Positions 10,073-21,768 of a DNA stretch of 64,000 nucleotides are shown piece after piece. Numbering within the stretch: position 1 is the stretch's first letter; every line of letters starts with the position of its first letter. Under the pieces are notes generated by a model. That model worked only from the letters and a program-made list of their open reading frames with translations. It ran no database searches and had not been told where the DNA came from. The translations under genes and the position numbers were made by a program. This DNA is from Cyrtodaria siliqua (Eukaryota > Mollusca > Bivalvia > Adapedonta > Hiatellidae). Location: contig JAWPHD010010285.1 of the NCBI GenBank assembly GCA_037043455.1, positions 31,300 through 95,299 of the forward strand, written 5' to 3'.

Positions 10073-11184
10073 CCTCCCATTGATCTGTTGTTAACCCGAC
10101 GAGAACCCACCACCCAAAAGTTATCATGAATATATTATAACGATAACCAAACGGTAAAAAACAAACGGTAACACATATGAAATATAACTCACCGGTTAGG
10201 ATATTAACCATTTGATAGAAAATAAAGAAATTGCCTTCTTATATGCACTCAGGAATTATAGATTCTTCTTCACGTTCACGCACGGGTGACACTTACATTG
10301 TTTTGTCCTGTTTTTTATTACCAATACATTGAAGAGATCAACAAATTAGCTGTTAAATCTTTGTTTCGACAAATATAACCGTAGTCCTATTAAAGTCATA
10401 AAGGTTCAATAAATATGAGAAACGTCGCATAAAGTACCAGCGTCAAGGGTTGCACTGGTTGTTAAAGTAAATACATTTATAGCAATAGTGCTTAAAGCTA
10501 CACAATCCCGATAAAAGGCACACTGGTACTGAAAATTACGAATGTTGTACCAAGTGATTACTGTGTACGTGTGGGTTTATATATACAACATGCGCGCTAC
10601 CTAAAATCACTGAATATCAATGAGATAAGGCGGTACTAAATGGGACGCTTCAGGTACTTTGTGAATCGACCACTGGTCTTATATCGGGTATAAAAGCGGA
10701 TTTTAGCAGACGACATTTGACCACCGAACTGATGAGACCACTCTTTTGTAGAAAGACCTAATACGAAATACAAGTCATTAGAAATTGGGAAGGAAGCTAA
10801 AGATGTACTTACTGAAAAAAACCTTATGTCCATATTTATATAATCCTAAACAATATCTATAATTAAACGCAGCGGCCTTTTAAAATAAGACCCTTTCCAA
10901 CTATCGTGTTGCATCAACGAAACTATTATACAAACAAGTAATCCTCCATTTTGTGCGGGTGTGTACTGAATATTGACACAAAACACAAGGGAGACATTGT
11001 TTATCAAAATTGGAATATTGGTAGAGGGGACCACAACCAAGGGTCATATTTAATGGTAAAGATCGAGATACAGTATTTGAAATTATGCATGCATGGTTTA
11101 CACATATTAGTAGATTATAAATAACTATTTTTTTTAAATAAAATTGTCTTAATTTATGCATGAATTGAAATATTGAAAAATAAA

Positions 11185-11425
11185 ATGGAGAGAGAGAGAG
11201 AAAGAGAGAGAGAGAAAGAGAGAGACAAACAGACAGATAGAAAGAAAAAGAGAAAGAAAGATGGACAGAGAGAGAGACAGAGAGAGGGAGAAGGTAAGAG
11301 ATAGATAAAGAGTGAGAGAGACTAGAGAGAAAGAAAGCGAGAGGGAGGGATGGAGGGAGATGAGAGAGATGGGATTGAAGGAAGGAGTGTGGGAGGGATT
11401 AAGAGAGAGAGAGAGAGAGTTTGTT
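11185..11425 (+). repeat. Imperfect (GA)n purine tract
   Basis: About 240 bp of nearly pure purine (gagagaaagagag, gagggaggga). The overlapping open frames on both strands (Ser/Leu-rich or Arg/Glu-rich) are products of the repeat, not genes. Confidence 0.95.
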
Positions 11426-12129
11426 TCTATATATAGTCTTATACACATAGAGGCCGGAGGGCCCCACACACCAATGTTTCGGGGTGTGTCTCAGATTTAT
11501 GTTTTACGAAAGAAATGCAACAAAAAATGTATGAATAGCCAACATGAACATTACAATTCATATTGATCAGATTTCAAAATCAACAGAAAACATTTTACTC
11601 AATCTGTGAAATCAACGATTCTTCCAGCTGAAAAAAAATATTTGAAAGATGTTAGTTTCCGCCTGTACGGCAGTGTTAACTAACAACGGAACATTTGATA
11701 ATAATTATTAAACTTTAAATACTAGTAATTAACGTTTCCTAAGTTAACTTATGTAAATCTTTAATTTTCTTTAATTAAGTTAAATGATTTGTAAAGTAAT
11801 TGTAAATGAAAACAAGCCGGTAGCCATCCTTGAAATTTAACCCAGGAATATCACTTATTTTGGTGTCCGATGGAATTAACCTCCCTCTCCGCCCTGGATT
11901 TTGTTTTGATTTCCTTCCTTCAGTGTGTTGCATTTCCCCCATGTACTAGTATATATTTGTTTTCATGAAAGTACATTCCCAATTCAACCAAAGCTACAAC
12001 CTCTGTGTGCCCCAGTGTGCCCCAGTGTAGCTACGGACCTGGAAAAGCAGAATATTGAAAAGCACAAGGTCCTTCGCGATTGAACATATTTATGTATAAG
12101 GAACTTATTTAGTACAGTTTATGTTAATC

Positions 12130-12215
12130 GGCCTTCATAGCGCAATAGGTTAACGCGTTATTGTAGATATGCTGACCCCGTTACGGACGGGGTTCAAACC
12201 CGCGGCTCTGTACTC
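12130..12215 (+). other. tRNA-like sequence (SINE head or tRNA pseudogene)
   Basis: A box (tagcgcaataggttaacgcg) and B box (GGTTCAAACCC) occur at tRNA-like spacing. Acceptor pairing is weak, so a functional tRNA is unlikely. It lies inside the 10.5-13.5 kb element. Confidence 0.5.
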
Positions 12216-12314
12216 TTTTTTTAAAGCAAAAATGTTTTATGAATTTTCTTTTTTTATGAAGAAGTGGTAGTAAAATGGCTTTAAGATTCATCAAATTTAA
12301 ATGTAAACAAACAT

Positions 12315-12400
12315 AAAGATACTAGCACGTACACAAGCACGGCCAACGCACGCACCCACAAACACACGCGCGCACGCAAGCACGCGCGCGCGCATACACT
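12315..12400 (+). repeat. Alternating CA/CG purine-pyrimidine tract
   Basis: It contains cacacgcgcgcacgcaag and cacgcgcgcgcgcata. Strict alternation of purine and pyrimidine with CG steps is Z-DNA-prone. No gene is seen here. Confidence 0.85.
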
Positions 12401-13475
12401 CTCCTATATGTTAGTTAATATTAACATTTAAAATTTGTGTAAACGGTGTCGGAAAGAAATTTCGAAAAAGACGAATACTCAGTCCGTCCGCAATAACGGG
12501 ATCCTGCGACTGCGTGAAATACATTTGAGATATCAAAATGAAATTTGCGTATCCTTTGCAATATAGAGATGACGGACGTCATTGTTTTTATTTCGCCAAA
12601 ATGTGATTGCCATGGCAACACAGTGGGAAAGAAATCCGAAAGGTCAGGATATATGTGGCATGTTTCATGAAGAGACATTCAATTTATAAAATTTACTCCC
12701 CAGAACGATAGTGTTTTACTCTTTTGTTGTATTGCCAAGAAGCTCCGGAATTGTGTAACGGAAGGATAAACGGGTGGGCGACCTTCGTGTGTATACCCCA
12801 CATCCTAAAAAAAACTACGCTTTGCGAAAAATAATACTGCTGCTCTTTTTTCAACAAATGCCAATTCCACATCTATAACTATTAATTTGAACAATACCCT
12901 TCAAGTGTCTCATTTTAAACAATAATTTCTCCCTGTCCAGTGTCAACACCTGAGCATGTATTTCACTGTACATACTATTTGCTACCGATACACGCTCTCT
13001 GTGTATGTGTACATGTATAATATGTGTGTGATTTTGTATTGTTTCAAGGATATTATAGGAAATAAATATATATATGGAACATATGTGGAATACGCGGGTA
13101 AGTGTTTATAATTCTCTACATGGTGATGTATTTACTTTATGCTTATCTCATTTCCCCACACTTCTTCATGTATATATTTACATTACACGCCGTTGAATAT
13201 CCTCATCGAGTTGAACAGTCTTTAGTTATCGGATATCTGAGCAAATTGCTATATAAACGTTTAGGCTTATATACCCGTAATCACTGGGTGGTGCAGTTTC
13301 AAAGTTACCGAAGCGTTTATCCCGCCTATTATGGAAATGTCTCGATATGCGCTACGACAATATACCAGCCTAAACAATCTATACAACACATCCAGCAAAG
13401 AACTTCATCTATAGGCTTTCTTGCGTTTAAAATACCTTGAAATTGTATTATTTTATCGGGATTGTGTAGCTTTAA

Positions 13476-14121
13476 ATGTTGTTGAAAAATATACCCGACA
13501 TATGGTTATGTAGTAAATCATTAGAGAGAAACTGTTTAAAACAAATGCTAATAAGGCCAATATAAAATAAATATGAGGTTCCTATTATATACAAAAAAAA
13601 TAAAATAGAGATAGCTTGGACATTGTGTTTTTTTACGTGAAAACAGGCGTTGAATCAGCAATTACCCAATTTGGAATAAAAGTTCAGCACATAATAATAA
13701 TATCTACATTTGACATTTTTTCTCCAATACCAAACAGTATTTAGAGTCGCACAGAAAGGTAGGAACGTTACACATTAATTGTATCTTGGTATTTTAATGC
13801 TTAGCAACATTGATCGAAATCCTGCACAATAATGCGCACACTTGATATATACCTGCGTTTGATTCCATTTTGATTTTAATGAAATCACGAAGCAGGCATG
13901 CCGTGAAGTGCAGGCCAATTATTGTATTCGCCGAGCCTTTGATCTGTATTTTATATTCTCACATTTATATTAATCGGTTAAAACTATTTAAAATTCGTTT
14001 TTAATTAAGGTGAATATTAATGTAATTTATATACAAATGCATAGTGTCGATGTATTTAATGTAGCAGTGTTAACAGTGTTCTGCTTCCTTCGGACATCAC
14101 GCTGCGTTTATTACGCAAATT
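13476..14121 (+). other. AT-rich spacer upstream of a candidate first exon
   Basis: No gene or repeat was recognised. If the exon at 14,122 is real, its promoter and 5' UTR lie here. Short TATA-like stretches occur, but none stands out. Confidence 0.4.
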
Positions 14122-14228
14122 ATGTTGTTTATTGTTTTGGTGTTTATTAGTTTCATTACTGAAGATGTCACCGGTTTTAAAACAACCAAAAATGAGAAGG
14201 AACCTTATAAACTAGAACATGGGCAACT
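14122..14228 (+). CDS. Candidate first coding exon with signal peptide
   Basis: An ATG at 14,122 opens 35 codons ending at a strong donor, CAACT|GTAAGTATT, at 14,228/14,229. The N-terminus MLFIVLVFISFITEDVTGF is a compact hydrophobic core followed by polar residues (KTTKNEKEPYKLEHGQ), as in a secreted or type I membrane protein. Without splicing, the frame meets TAA two bases into the GT. The donor therefore has to be used for a longer product. Exon phase is 2. No downstream partner exon was found by eye. A transposon at 14,264 lies in the putative first intron. Family unknown. Confidence 0.4.
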
Positions 14229-14263
14229 GTAAGTATTCTTTCTCTGTTTTATGATAAATAGTG

Positions 14264-15349
14264 TACGAGAGGTGCCCCACTTTTAATTGAACACTTTTGT
14301 TTAAGATTTTTTTTTTCATCGGAAGTGATTATCATAAGAAATGCGTGATTTAATGATGTGAAACTGTCATTTAGAACGTATGCATTTAAAAATAATATCC
14401 AATTTCACGCGGTTCTTTTTAAATTACATTTTGAATAAGGTGTACACTATTTTGTAATTTTAAACCTATATGTTGCTGTTGCCGTGGAGTTTTACCTTAA
14501 ACCAGATAATTGCACTAAATGCATATCATAATTGTTTAAACCTGTGTTAATAATTTAAATATGATCGTATGTTTTATTTTAAGACAAAAATATAGATGCT
14601 GAATTAAAAGCTCGACTTTTTATCGCAATATTAAAACATTGACAGATAATAGGAAAGTTTGTTCGTATGTTACTGATAATTTTATAAATTAACCAAAATA
14701 ACTATTTTAATCATATTTTGTGATATAAAACCATGAACAGTTATTGTTGATGTATATCATATATGTATATTATATACCTTATAAAGATATCTTTGGTAAA
14801 AAAATATATTATTTTTATCATTATTTGCAAATGTGTGTGTTTTGCCCCTAAATTTTAAGTTATATATTTTTCTATCTTTTCTTTTGAGAAACTTATGAAA
14901 CTTTTTTTTTATAGTGAAGGAAGTCTGCCTGCAGTTAATGTTTTGAACTAGAAGCTTTCGTAAATGTAATCATTAGTTGAATTTCATGTTAATTTTCGCT
15001 AAAATCCTGAAATTCGACAAATTAAAACAAAAATGCATATTACACTTTTCTACATTCAGACATGGAATACTATAACTTTTAACGATATTTTAAAAGCATT
15101 TGTGTTAAAATTTGTATTGCAGTTATTTTTATAATTGACGATTTTTGCTTCAAAATGTCATTCTCTACCCCTTTTCAAAAATGCGGATGCAGCAACATTA
15201 GGAAGCACATAATAGTGCATGTCATAATGTTTCATATCGAAGGAATCATTAGACTTGACATTACAATCAACATATTCGGCGAGAATTTCAAGATAGTTTA
15301 TTCAGTTACACAATAAAAGAGTTCAAATATAAGTGGGGCACCTCTCGTA
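14264..15349. mobile_element. TA-flanked inverted-repeat transposon (mariner-like, non-coding)
   Basis: Left end TA|CGAGAGGTGCCCCACTT (14,264) and right end AAGTGGGGCACCTCTCG|TA (ending 15,349) are inverted. Similarity extends about 38 bp with a few mismatches. The TA flanks and CGAG... termini fit Tc1/mariner. The 1,082-bp interior is AT-rich without a transposase frame, so it is a deletion derivative or MITE. Confidence 0.8.
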
Positions 15350-15964
15350 CATGACACATTTGGAATCAATTGTTCTCGGAATGTTTATTACATGTTATGT
15401 GTTTTCATATATTATTCCTTCTTTCACTATCAGATGTTAAAAACATGTGTATTTATGCTGATCATCTGATTGTTTATTAAATTAAAATTAATGCATATGT
15501 AGCATTAATTTAAAAAATGCGAATTCTTACATTATCTGACGTATAACAAACCATGCTAAAAGAAGTTTCCGTGGAATTATGAGAAAACAGTAAGACATAA
15601 TTTAATTTAGAGTGTTTCAATTCGTGATAAAACATGTAAGATCAATACAAATATGGTGTTAGCACCGCGCTGTTCAAGTCCAACATTCGAATTCACTATA
15701 GATTTGGAAAGAAATCGGTGTGAAATGTTTAAATTTACACTAGTATGTAACCTAGTATAGCAGATGTTCCTGTGCAAAATGAATTTTCTGATAAATACGG
15801 CGTTACTTTTAGACTCATTTTATTATGTTTACATAACGCAATGCATGCATAAACAACCTCCATCTCAAAGTTGACGAAACGTTATTACCACATGTCCATG
15901 CATAAAACACAACAAAGATAAGGATGATAGCAGGTCGAGCTAGTCGATTTTTGTAACCACTAAG
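15350..15964 (+). other. Non-coding spacer
   Basis: AT-rich; neither gene nor repeat recognised. Degenerate satellite units begin at its right edge. Confidence 0.4.
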
Positions 15965-18150
15965 TTACCTATGTTTAACTTCATCCGTCACTGACCGAGG
16001 TATGTACTTGTTAAAGTTAGTCCATTATTTACCGGGTTATCTACTTGTTTATTTAAATAATTTACCAAGGTATGTACTTGTTTAATCTCGTATTCAATTA
16101 ACCCAAGTATGTACCTTTATATTTAATCCAGTTCGTCATTTAATGAATCATGTTCTTGTTTAATCTAGTCCCTAATTTACCGAGGTACGTTCTTGCTTAC
16201 ACTAGTCCGTCTTTTACTGAGGTATGTTATTGTTTACTTTAATCAGTCCTTTACTGAGGTATGTACTTGTTTACTATCGTCCGACCTTTACTGAGGTATG
16301 TTCTTGTTTACTCTAGTCCGTCCTTTACTGAGGTATGTACTTGTTTACTCTAGTCCGTCCTTTAATGAGGTATGTTCTTGTTTACTCTAGTCCGTCCTTT
16401 ACTGATGTATGTACTTGTTTACTCTAGTCCGTCCTTTACTGAGGTATGTACTTGTTTACTCTAGTCCGTCCTTTAATGAGGTATGTTCTTGTCTACTCTA
16501 GTCCGTCCTTTAATGATGTATGTTCTTGTTTACTCTAGTCCGTCCTTTACTGAGGTATGTTCTTGTTTTTAGTCCGTCTTTTAATGAGGTATGTTCTTGT
16601 TTACTCTAGTCCGTCCTTTACTGAGGTATGTACTTGTTTACTCTAGTCCGTCCTTTACTGAGGTATGTACTTGTTTACTCTAGTCCGTCCTTTAATGAGG
16701 TATGTTCTTGTCTACTCTAGTCCGCCCTTTAATGATGTATGTTCTTGTTTACTCTAGTCCGTCCTTTACTGAGGTATGTTCTTGTTTACTTTAGTCCGTC
16801 TTTTAATGAGGTATGTTCTTGTTTACTCTAGTACGTCCTTTACTGAGGTATGTTTTTGTTTACTCTAGTCCGTCCTTTACAGAGGTATGTTCTTGTTTAC
16901 TCTAGTCCGTCCTTTAATGAGGTATGTACTGTTAACTCTAGTCCGTCCTTTACTGAGGTATGTTCTTGTTTACTCTAGTCCGTCCTTTACTGAGGCATGT
17001 TCTTGTTTACTCTAGTCCGTCGTTTACAGAGGTATGTACTTGTTTACTCTAGTCAGTCCTTTAATGAGTTATGTTTTTGTTTACTCTAGTTTGTCCTTTA
17101 CTGAAGTGTGTACTTGTTTACTCTAGTCCGTCCTTTACTGAGGTATGTTCTTGTTTACTCTAGTCCGTCCTTTACTGAAGTATGTACTTGTTTACTCTAG
17201 TCCGTCCTTTAAAGAAGTATGTTCTTGTTTACTCTAGTCCGTCCTTTAATGAGGTTTGTTTTTGTTTACTCTAGTCCGACCTTTATTGAGGTATGTTCTT
17301 GTTTATTCTAGTCCGTCCTTTACTGAAGTATGTTCTTGTTTACTCTAGTCCGTCGTTTACTGAGGTATGTTCTTGTTTACTATAGTCCGTCCTTTAATGA
17401 GGTATGTTCTTGTTTACTGTAGTCCGTCCTTTACAGAGGTATGTACTTGTTTACTCTAGTCCGCCTTTAATGAGGTATGTACTTGTTTACTCTAGTCCGT
17501 CCTTTACAGAGGTATGTACATGTTTACTCTAGTCCGTCCTTTAATGAAGTATGTTCTTGTTTACTCTAGTTCGTCCTTTACTGAGGTATGTACTTGTTAC
17601 TTTACTAAGGTATGTTCTGGTTTAATCCAGTCCGTCCTTAGTGAGGTATGTACTGGTTTAATTTAGTCCTTGCTTCATGAGGTATGTTCTTGTTTAATAT
17701 CGTCAGTCCTTTACTGAGGTATGTACATGTTTAATTTAGTCTGTGCTTTACTGAGGTATGTTCTTCTTTAATCTAGTCCGTTCTTTACTGAGGTATGTAC
17801 TTGTTTAATGCAGTCCTTTATTTACTGAGGTATGTTCTGGTTTAATCTAGTCCGTCCGCTACTGAGGTATGTTCTTCTTAAATCTAGTCCGTTCTTTACT
17901 GAGGTATGTACTTGTTTAATGCAGTCCTTCATTTACTGAGGTATGTTCTGGTTTAATCTAGTCCGTCCGTTACTGAGGTATGTACTTGTTTAATGCAGTC
18001 CTTCATTTACTGAGGTATGTACGTGTTTAGTTTAGTCCGTTCTTTATTGAGGTATGTACTTGTATAATGCAGTCTTTCATTTACTAAGGTATGTTCATGT
18101 TTAGTTTAGTCCGTCCTTTACTGAGGTATGTACTTGTTTAAATGACATAC
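15965..18150 (+). repeat. 37-bp minisatellite array, about 58 copies
   Basis: The monomer reads actctagtccgtcctttact then gaggtatgttcttgttt, 37 bp. Copies are nearly uniform from about 16,200 to 17,600 and diverged at both edges, the usual sign of unequal exchange. Variants alternate (actgagg/aatgagg, gtacttg/gttcttg). Some variants recur with a six-monomer offset. No coding. Confidence 0.97.
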
Positions 18151-18261
18151 CCCTAATCTAATAACCAGGTTTTACAAGGAAAACCTCGTTAAAAACTGAA
18201 AATCATTACTGCGATTATAATTCTAATGTTATTTACATGTATTATGCAGTGCTTAACGGCT

Positions 18262-18540
18262 CATCCACGAAGTACCGGTTGGTTAAAGCCGCTCCAGAGA
18301 CAGGGTTATAATATACGAGTATAGGCATCCGGGAATTCTTACTAACGGATAGTAGCATGCTTATCGTTCTTTAGCGTGTTCAAGAGGGATATACTCCGAT
18401 AAACGGAAAACTCCGGTTTATGTCCCCATCTGACAAACGAGGCTTGGGACGTGTGTTGCTTAAGAACATTCCAACGAAACTTGTTTCGCATGTGAAGCTT
18501 GAACCAGGGACCGCCAAACCGGCACCCATATAACATATCA
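18262..18540 (-). mobile_element. SINE with conserved core (copy 1)
   Basis: It shares an ordered set of short blocks with 25,083-25,236 and 26,785-27,053. The blocks are GAGACAGGG, GGAATTCTT, ttctttagcgtgttcaaga, CTCCGGTTTATGTCCCCATC and GACAAACGAGG. A degenerate tRNA-like B box (GCTTGAACCAGG, minus strand) lies at the right end. The gene-like head-to-tail order on the minus strand fits a tRNA-headed SINE. Confidence 0.6.
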
Positions 18541-19144
18541 GATATCAACAATTGATTTTCCTTATCAATTGTCGTTCCTTTTTTTCATTTTAACAAAATC
18601 TTAAAATAGAAGCCTTCAGTTTTGGCATTAGGATGTCTCGTAACTTTTAAAATCAGGACTGAAGACGGGTTCTATTCTAATATTGAACGTTTATTTATTC
18701 CAGATGCATGCATTAAACAAATGTTTTAACAGTATTTTGGTCGACATGAAAACTACCAGGAAAATAAAAATAGTTTTCATACTTTAAAAAAGGGATTTCA
18801 GAACCACGTTAATAACGTTAATAACGTTAACGTTATCTGCGGTATTTACAAAAGTTAGCAATTAAAACTGGCATTACTATAAAGATATTAAATTCATGTT
18901 TAACGTATCATACACCACTGTAAACATTTTGTAATCTTATATGAATTGAAAACTTACAAAGCTATCATGGTAAATTTTCATTTTCACCTAATAAAAAAAC
19001 GTGGAAAAGGGTCATGACCTTTAACTCGATTTTCTCTCGTAACGTGCAGAATCAGGGCTGAACATGGTACCATGAAAAGGGTCAGGGTGTAATCTTTCCA
19101 ATGATACCAAATACTTTGCTCCTCGCAAAATGTTGAACTCGAGC
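18541..19144 (+). other. Non-coding spacer
   Basis: AT-rich, with a short run of AACGTTAAT units near 18,810-18,835. No gene recognised. Confidence 0.4.
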
Positions 19145-19270
19145 CTTAAAGCTACAGAGTCTCTATTTTAACTGGTAATAACTCATGAATATCAATGAGT
19201 CACGTGTGAAGTAGTTTCAAATCGACGAACACCCCAATAGTCGGTATATAAGGCAGAAATCGATGCGTAA
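19145..19270 (+). repeat. Fragment of the TTAA foldback-element arm
   Basis: CTTAAAGCTACAGAGTCTC is followed by gaatatcaatgagt and tagtcggtatataaggc. These parallel the arm of the element at 10,492-10,760. Confidence 0.5.
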
Positions 19271-19338
19271 AATATCACACTTCGTACAGGTAACGTCGAT
19301 AAATATACGGCTTCAGAATATATTGATAAAAAAAAGTA

Positions 19339-19419
19339 CATGCCCGTAACGGGATTTGAACCACAGCCGTTGCGCTTTCAAGTTTTGATGGCCGTACGTT
19401 TAACCACTAGACCACGGCT
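19339..19419 (-). other. tRNA-like sequence
   Basis: Minus strand: GCCGTGGTCTAGTGGTTAAA (A-box region) and GGTTCAAATCCCGTTACGGG (T-arm and 3' side). The order is that of a tRNA, but the anticodon arm does not fold cleanly. Probably a SINE head or pseudogene. Confidence 0.5.
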
Positions 19420-19454
19420 ATTTATTGGTGTAGTAGGACTCAGTTGAGGGGTAT

Positions 19455-20960
19455 GTAAATAGATAGGTTTATAAGCGCGTTACTACTTAAATATTCCACC
19501 CTCGACCACATTTTTGTTCTACAATTCTTAATCGAAACGTTACGATCCCAAAAGAAAAAACTGTTTTGCTCGTTTGTTGACTTCTCCCAAGCTTTTGATT
19601 CTGTATGGAGAATAGGGCTCTGGCGTAAACTAATTAATTCCGGAATTAACGGCAAATTCCTCCAAGTTGTGCGTAACATGTATTCTAATATTAAGTCATG
19701 TGTGTCATCAAACGGACAGCAGTCCCCATTTTTCTTAAGCGAAATCGGTGTGAGACAAGGGGAGAACCTCTCCCCCGTCCTCTTCTCATAATTTCTTAAC
19801 GACCTTGAAAGTTACCTGCTATCCACGGAAAACACGGGAGTAACCATGGATCATTCAGACGAAAATATAACTTACTTTTTAAGAATTCTTATCTTATTAT
19901 AAGCAGATGATACTTTGATATTAACCGATAACGCCGAAGATCTCCAAAAATGCCTTAATGACTTTCAAGACTATTGCCAACAGTGGAAATTAAAAATAAA
20001 TCACAGTAAAACAAAAATAATTGTATTTGGCGCGAGAAACACAGCACAGTTTAATTTTACCCTTGGAGGTAACCCAGTAGAAATAGTAGATAAATATAAA
20101 TATCTTGGAGTGTATTTTTCAAACTCAGGAAGCTTCCTAAATGCTAGAAAGCATATTGCAAGCCAAGCCAATAAAGCGTTGCATCTACTATATACTAGAA
20201 TTTATAATTTAAACTTACCAATAGACCTCCAGCTCAAACTGTTCGATCAAACAATTCTACCAATTATAACGTACGCTTGCGAAATATGGGGATTTGAAAA
20301 CCTTGACTTACTCGAACGTATTCATTCCAGTTTTCTCCGTAAAATCACAAATATTCGAAAAAGTACCCCTCTTTATATGTTATACGCTGAGTTAGGACGC
20401 CAACCGATAGCAATTACAATAAAATCGCGTATGGTAACATTTTGGAATAACATCATCTTAAGCAATCACGCGAACCTATCACATATTTCATACCTTATCA
20501 TGTGTAACTCCGAAGTTTACCAGTAGAAATGGATTAAGCACATTAGAAATATATTAAACTCGACGGGTTTTCCTGATATTTGGATCAATCAACAACATTT
20601 AGAGACGAGATATGTAAACAAACTAGTTAAACAGACCTTAATTGATACGTTTAATCAAGACTGGAAATCTCAATTAGAATTATCGTCCAAATGAAAAAAC
20701 TATAGTTTACTAAAAGATAGTACCCAGTTAGAGTTTTACCTTAAGGCCCTCCCCAAACATGCGTACTTACCGCTACTCAAACTTCGCACTGCAAACCACA
20801 ACTTTCTGATAGAAACTGGACGCTGGTCAAATAATCGAGTTCCTTACCAAGACAGAAAATGTTCTCATTGTCACCTTAACGACCTGGCAGACGAATACCA
20901 TTACATACTAGTAATCGATTTAAGACGTTTTCTTAATATTGCGAATAAAACCGACAGTTA
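19455..20960 (+). pseudogene. LINE (non-LTR) reverse transcriptase fragment
   Basis: Broken plus-strand coding includes KYSTLDHIFVLQFLIETL, FVDFSQAFDSVWRIGLWRKL, GVRQGENLSPVLFS and then the catalytic region, where the Tyr codon of YADD is replaced by TAA (L-L-stop-ADDTLIL). A 203-codon frame (19,915-20,526) follows: HSKTKIIVFGARN, YKYLGVYFSNSG and the ITYACEIWGF block, typical of the RT thumb/connector in LINEs. Further broken coding reaches a CSHCHLNDLADEYHYIL zinc-ribbon-like end near 20,910. The endonuclease is missing, so the copy is 5'-truncated and dead. Confidence 0.85.
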
Positions 20961-21115
20961 AATATTTATCTTAAAGGAACACTGCCCGTAACTTTTAGCT
21001 TACAAAACACACAATAATTATGTTCGCAAACATTACACACTAAACATTATTGAATATTTACTAATTAAAAGCAAGATTGTTTAACGGAATTCAATCGCGT
21101 TACAAAAAAAAGTAA

Positions 21116-21227
21116 ATCCGCTTTGTGCGTTTGAACTCACAGCCCAAACTAAAATTACACTCACAGTAATAATAGTGTGCGTGAGCGTAAAGTGGTCGAT
21201 CACGCTCCCGACTGAGCTAAGCGGGCT
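21116..21227 (-). other. tRNA-like sequence with enlarged central region
   Basis: Minus strand: CCCGCTTAGCTCAGTCGGGA (acceptor plus canonical D arm) at the start and GAGTTCAAAC...AGCGG at the end. The acceptor pair CCGCT/AGCGG is intact. The distance is about 112 nt, some 40 nt longer than a tRNA. It could carry an insertion or intron, or be the head of a SINE. Confidence 0.45.
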
Positions 21228-21768
21228 ATACATATTACGCAATACATACTGTGGTGAAAACCTAATGCGCTAATGGAAGTCACGTGATCGCAGAAAAGGT
21301 AAATATTGTGGGTCCCACTTTATTTACATATAATAATTAAAACTTTTTTTTTTCAAACTCACGAATGTATTCCTACATACTTCTTAGGGTCTATCCTCAT
21401 GTTTTCATGTATTCATTTCACTGAATAAAAGTCAGCCGGTTATTTGGTTATGCTCAATATCTGCTTACTTACGGATAGTGTCCCTTTAAAACACATGGTT
21501 TGTAGTGTCAGTGAGAGGTTAATAATGATATTTAAAAATATGTAAATTAATGACTTAAGTAATAGTTTCCACTTATGTTTCTTTATGAATAGGGGCCCTG
21601 GAGAACGGCTTATATATATGTCATTGATTTTTTTTTACACAACGCATTTTACAACAATTGTTTCTAATAATCCCGTTAGAGGGGTAGAACTCTCTCTCCA
21701 CACACACACACACACACAAATTCATGTTCATTTTATCTTCTTTTTTTCATGCTCATTAAAGGTCTTCA

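Larger units (their letters stand above)
10492..13475. mobile_element. TTAA-flanked foldback/MITE-like element, ~3 kb
   Basis: TTAAAGCTACACAATCCCGA at 10,492 is inverted at 13,456-13,475, with TTAA at both ends as in piggyBac-like elements. Similarity continues inward: acgcttcaggtactttg and tatcgggtataaaagcgg near 10,650-10,700 have inverted, diverged counterparts at 13,270-13,320. Long subterminal inverted arms of about 250 bp are therefore likely. The interior has simple repeats and a tRNA-like segment, but no transposase was recognised. A third fragment of the arm is at 19,145-19,270. Confidence 0.65.

Noticed and set aside
10715..10780. CTGATGAG followed later by GAAA, resembling a hammerhead ribozyme core (which some Penelope-like elements carry)
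   Set aside because: No pairing between the bases after CTGATGA and those before any nearby GAAA; stems I-III cannot be drawn.
11149..11566. Ser/Leu-rich and Arg/Glu-rich ORFs
   Set aside because: Products of the (GA)n tract.
15965..18150. Regular ~37-bp repeat could be taken for a CRISPR array
   Set aside because: Monomers are directly adjacent with no unique spacers, and the genome is eukaryotic; it is a minisatellite.
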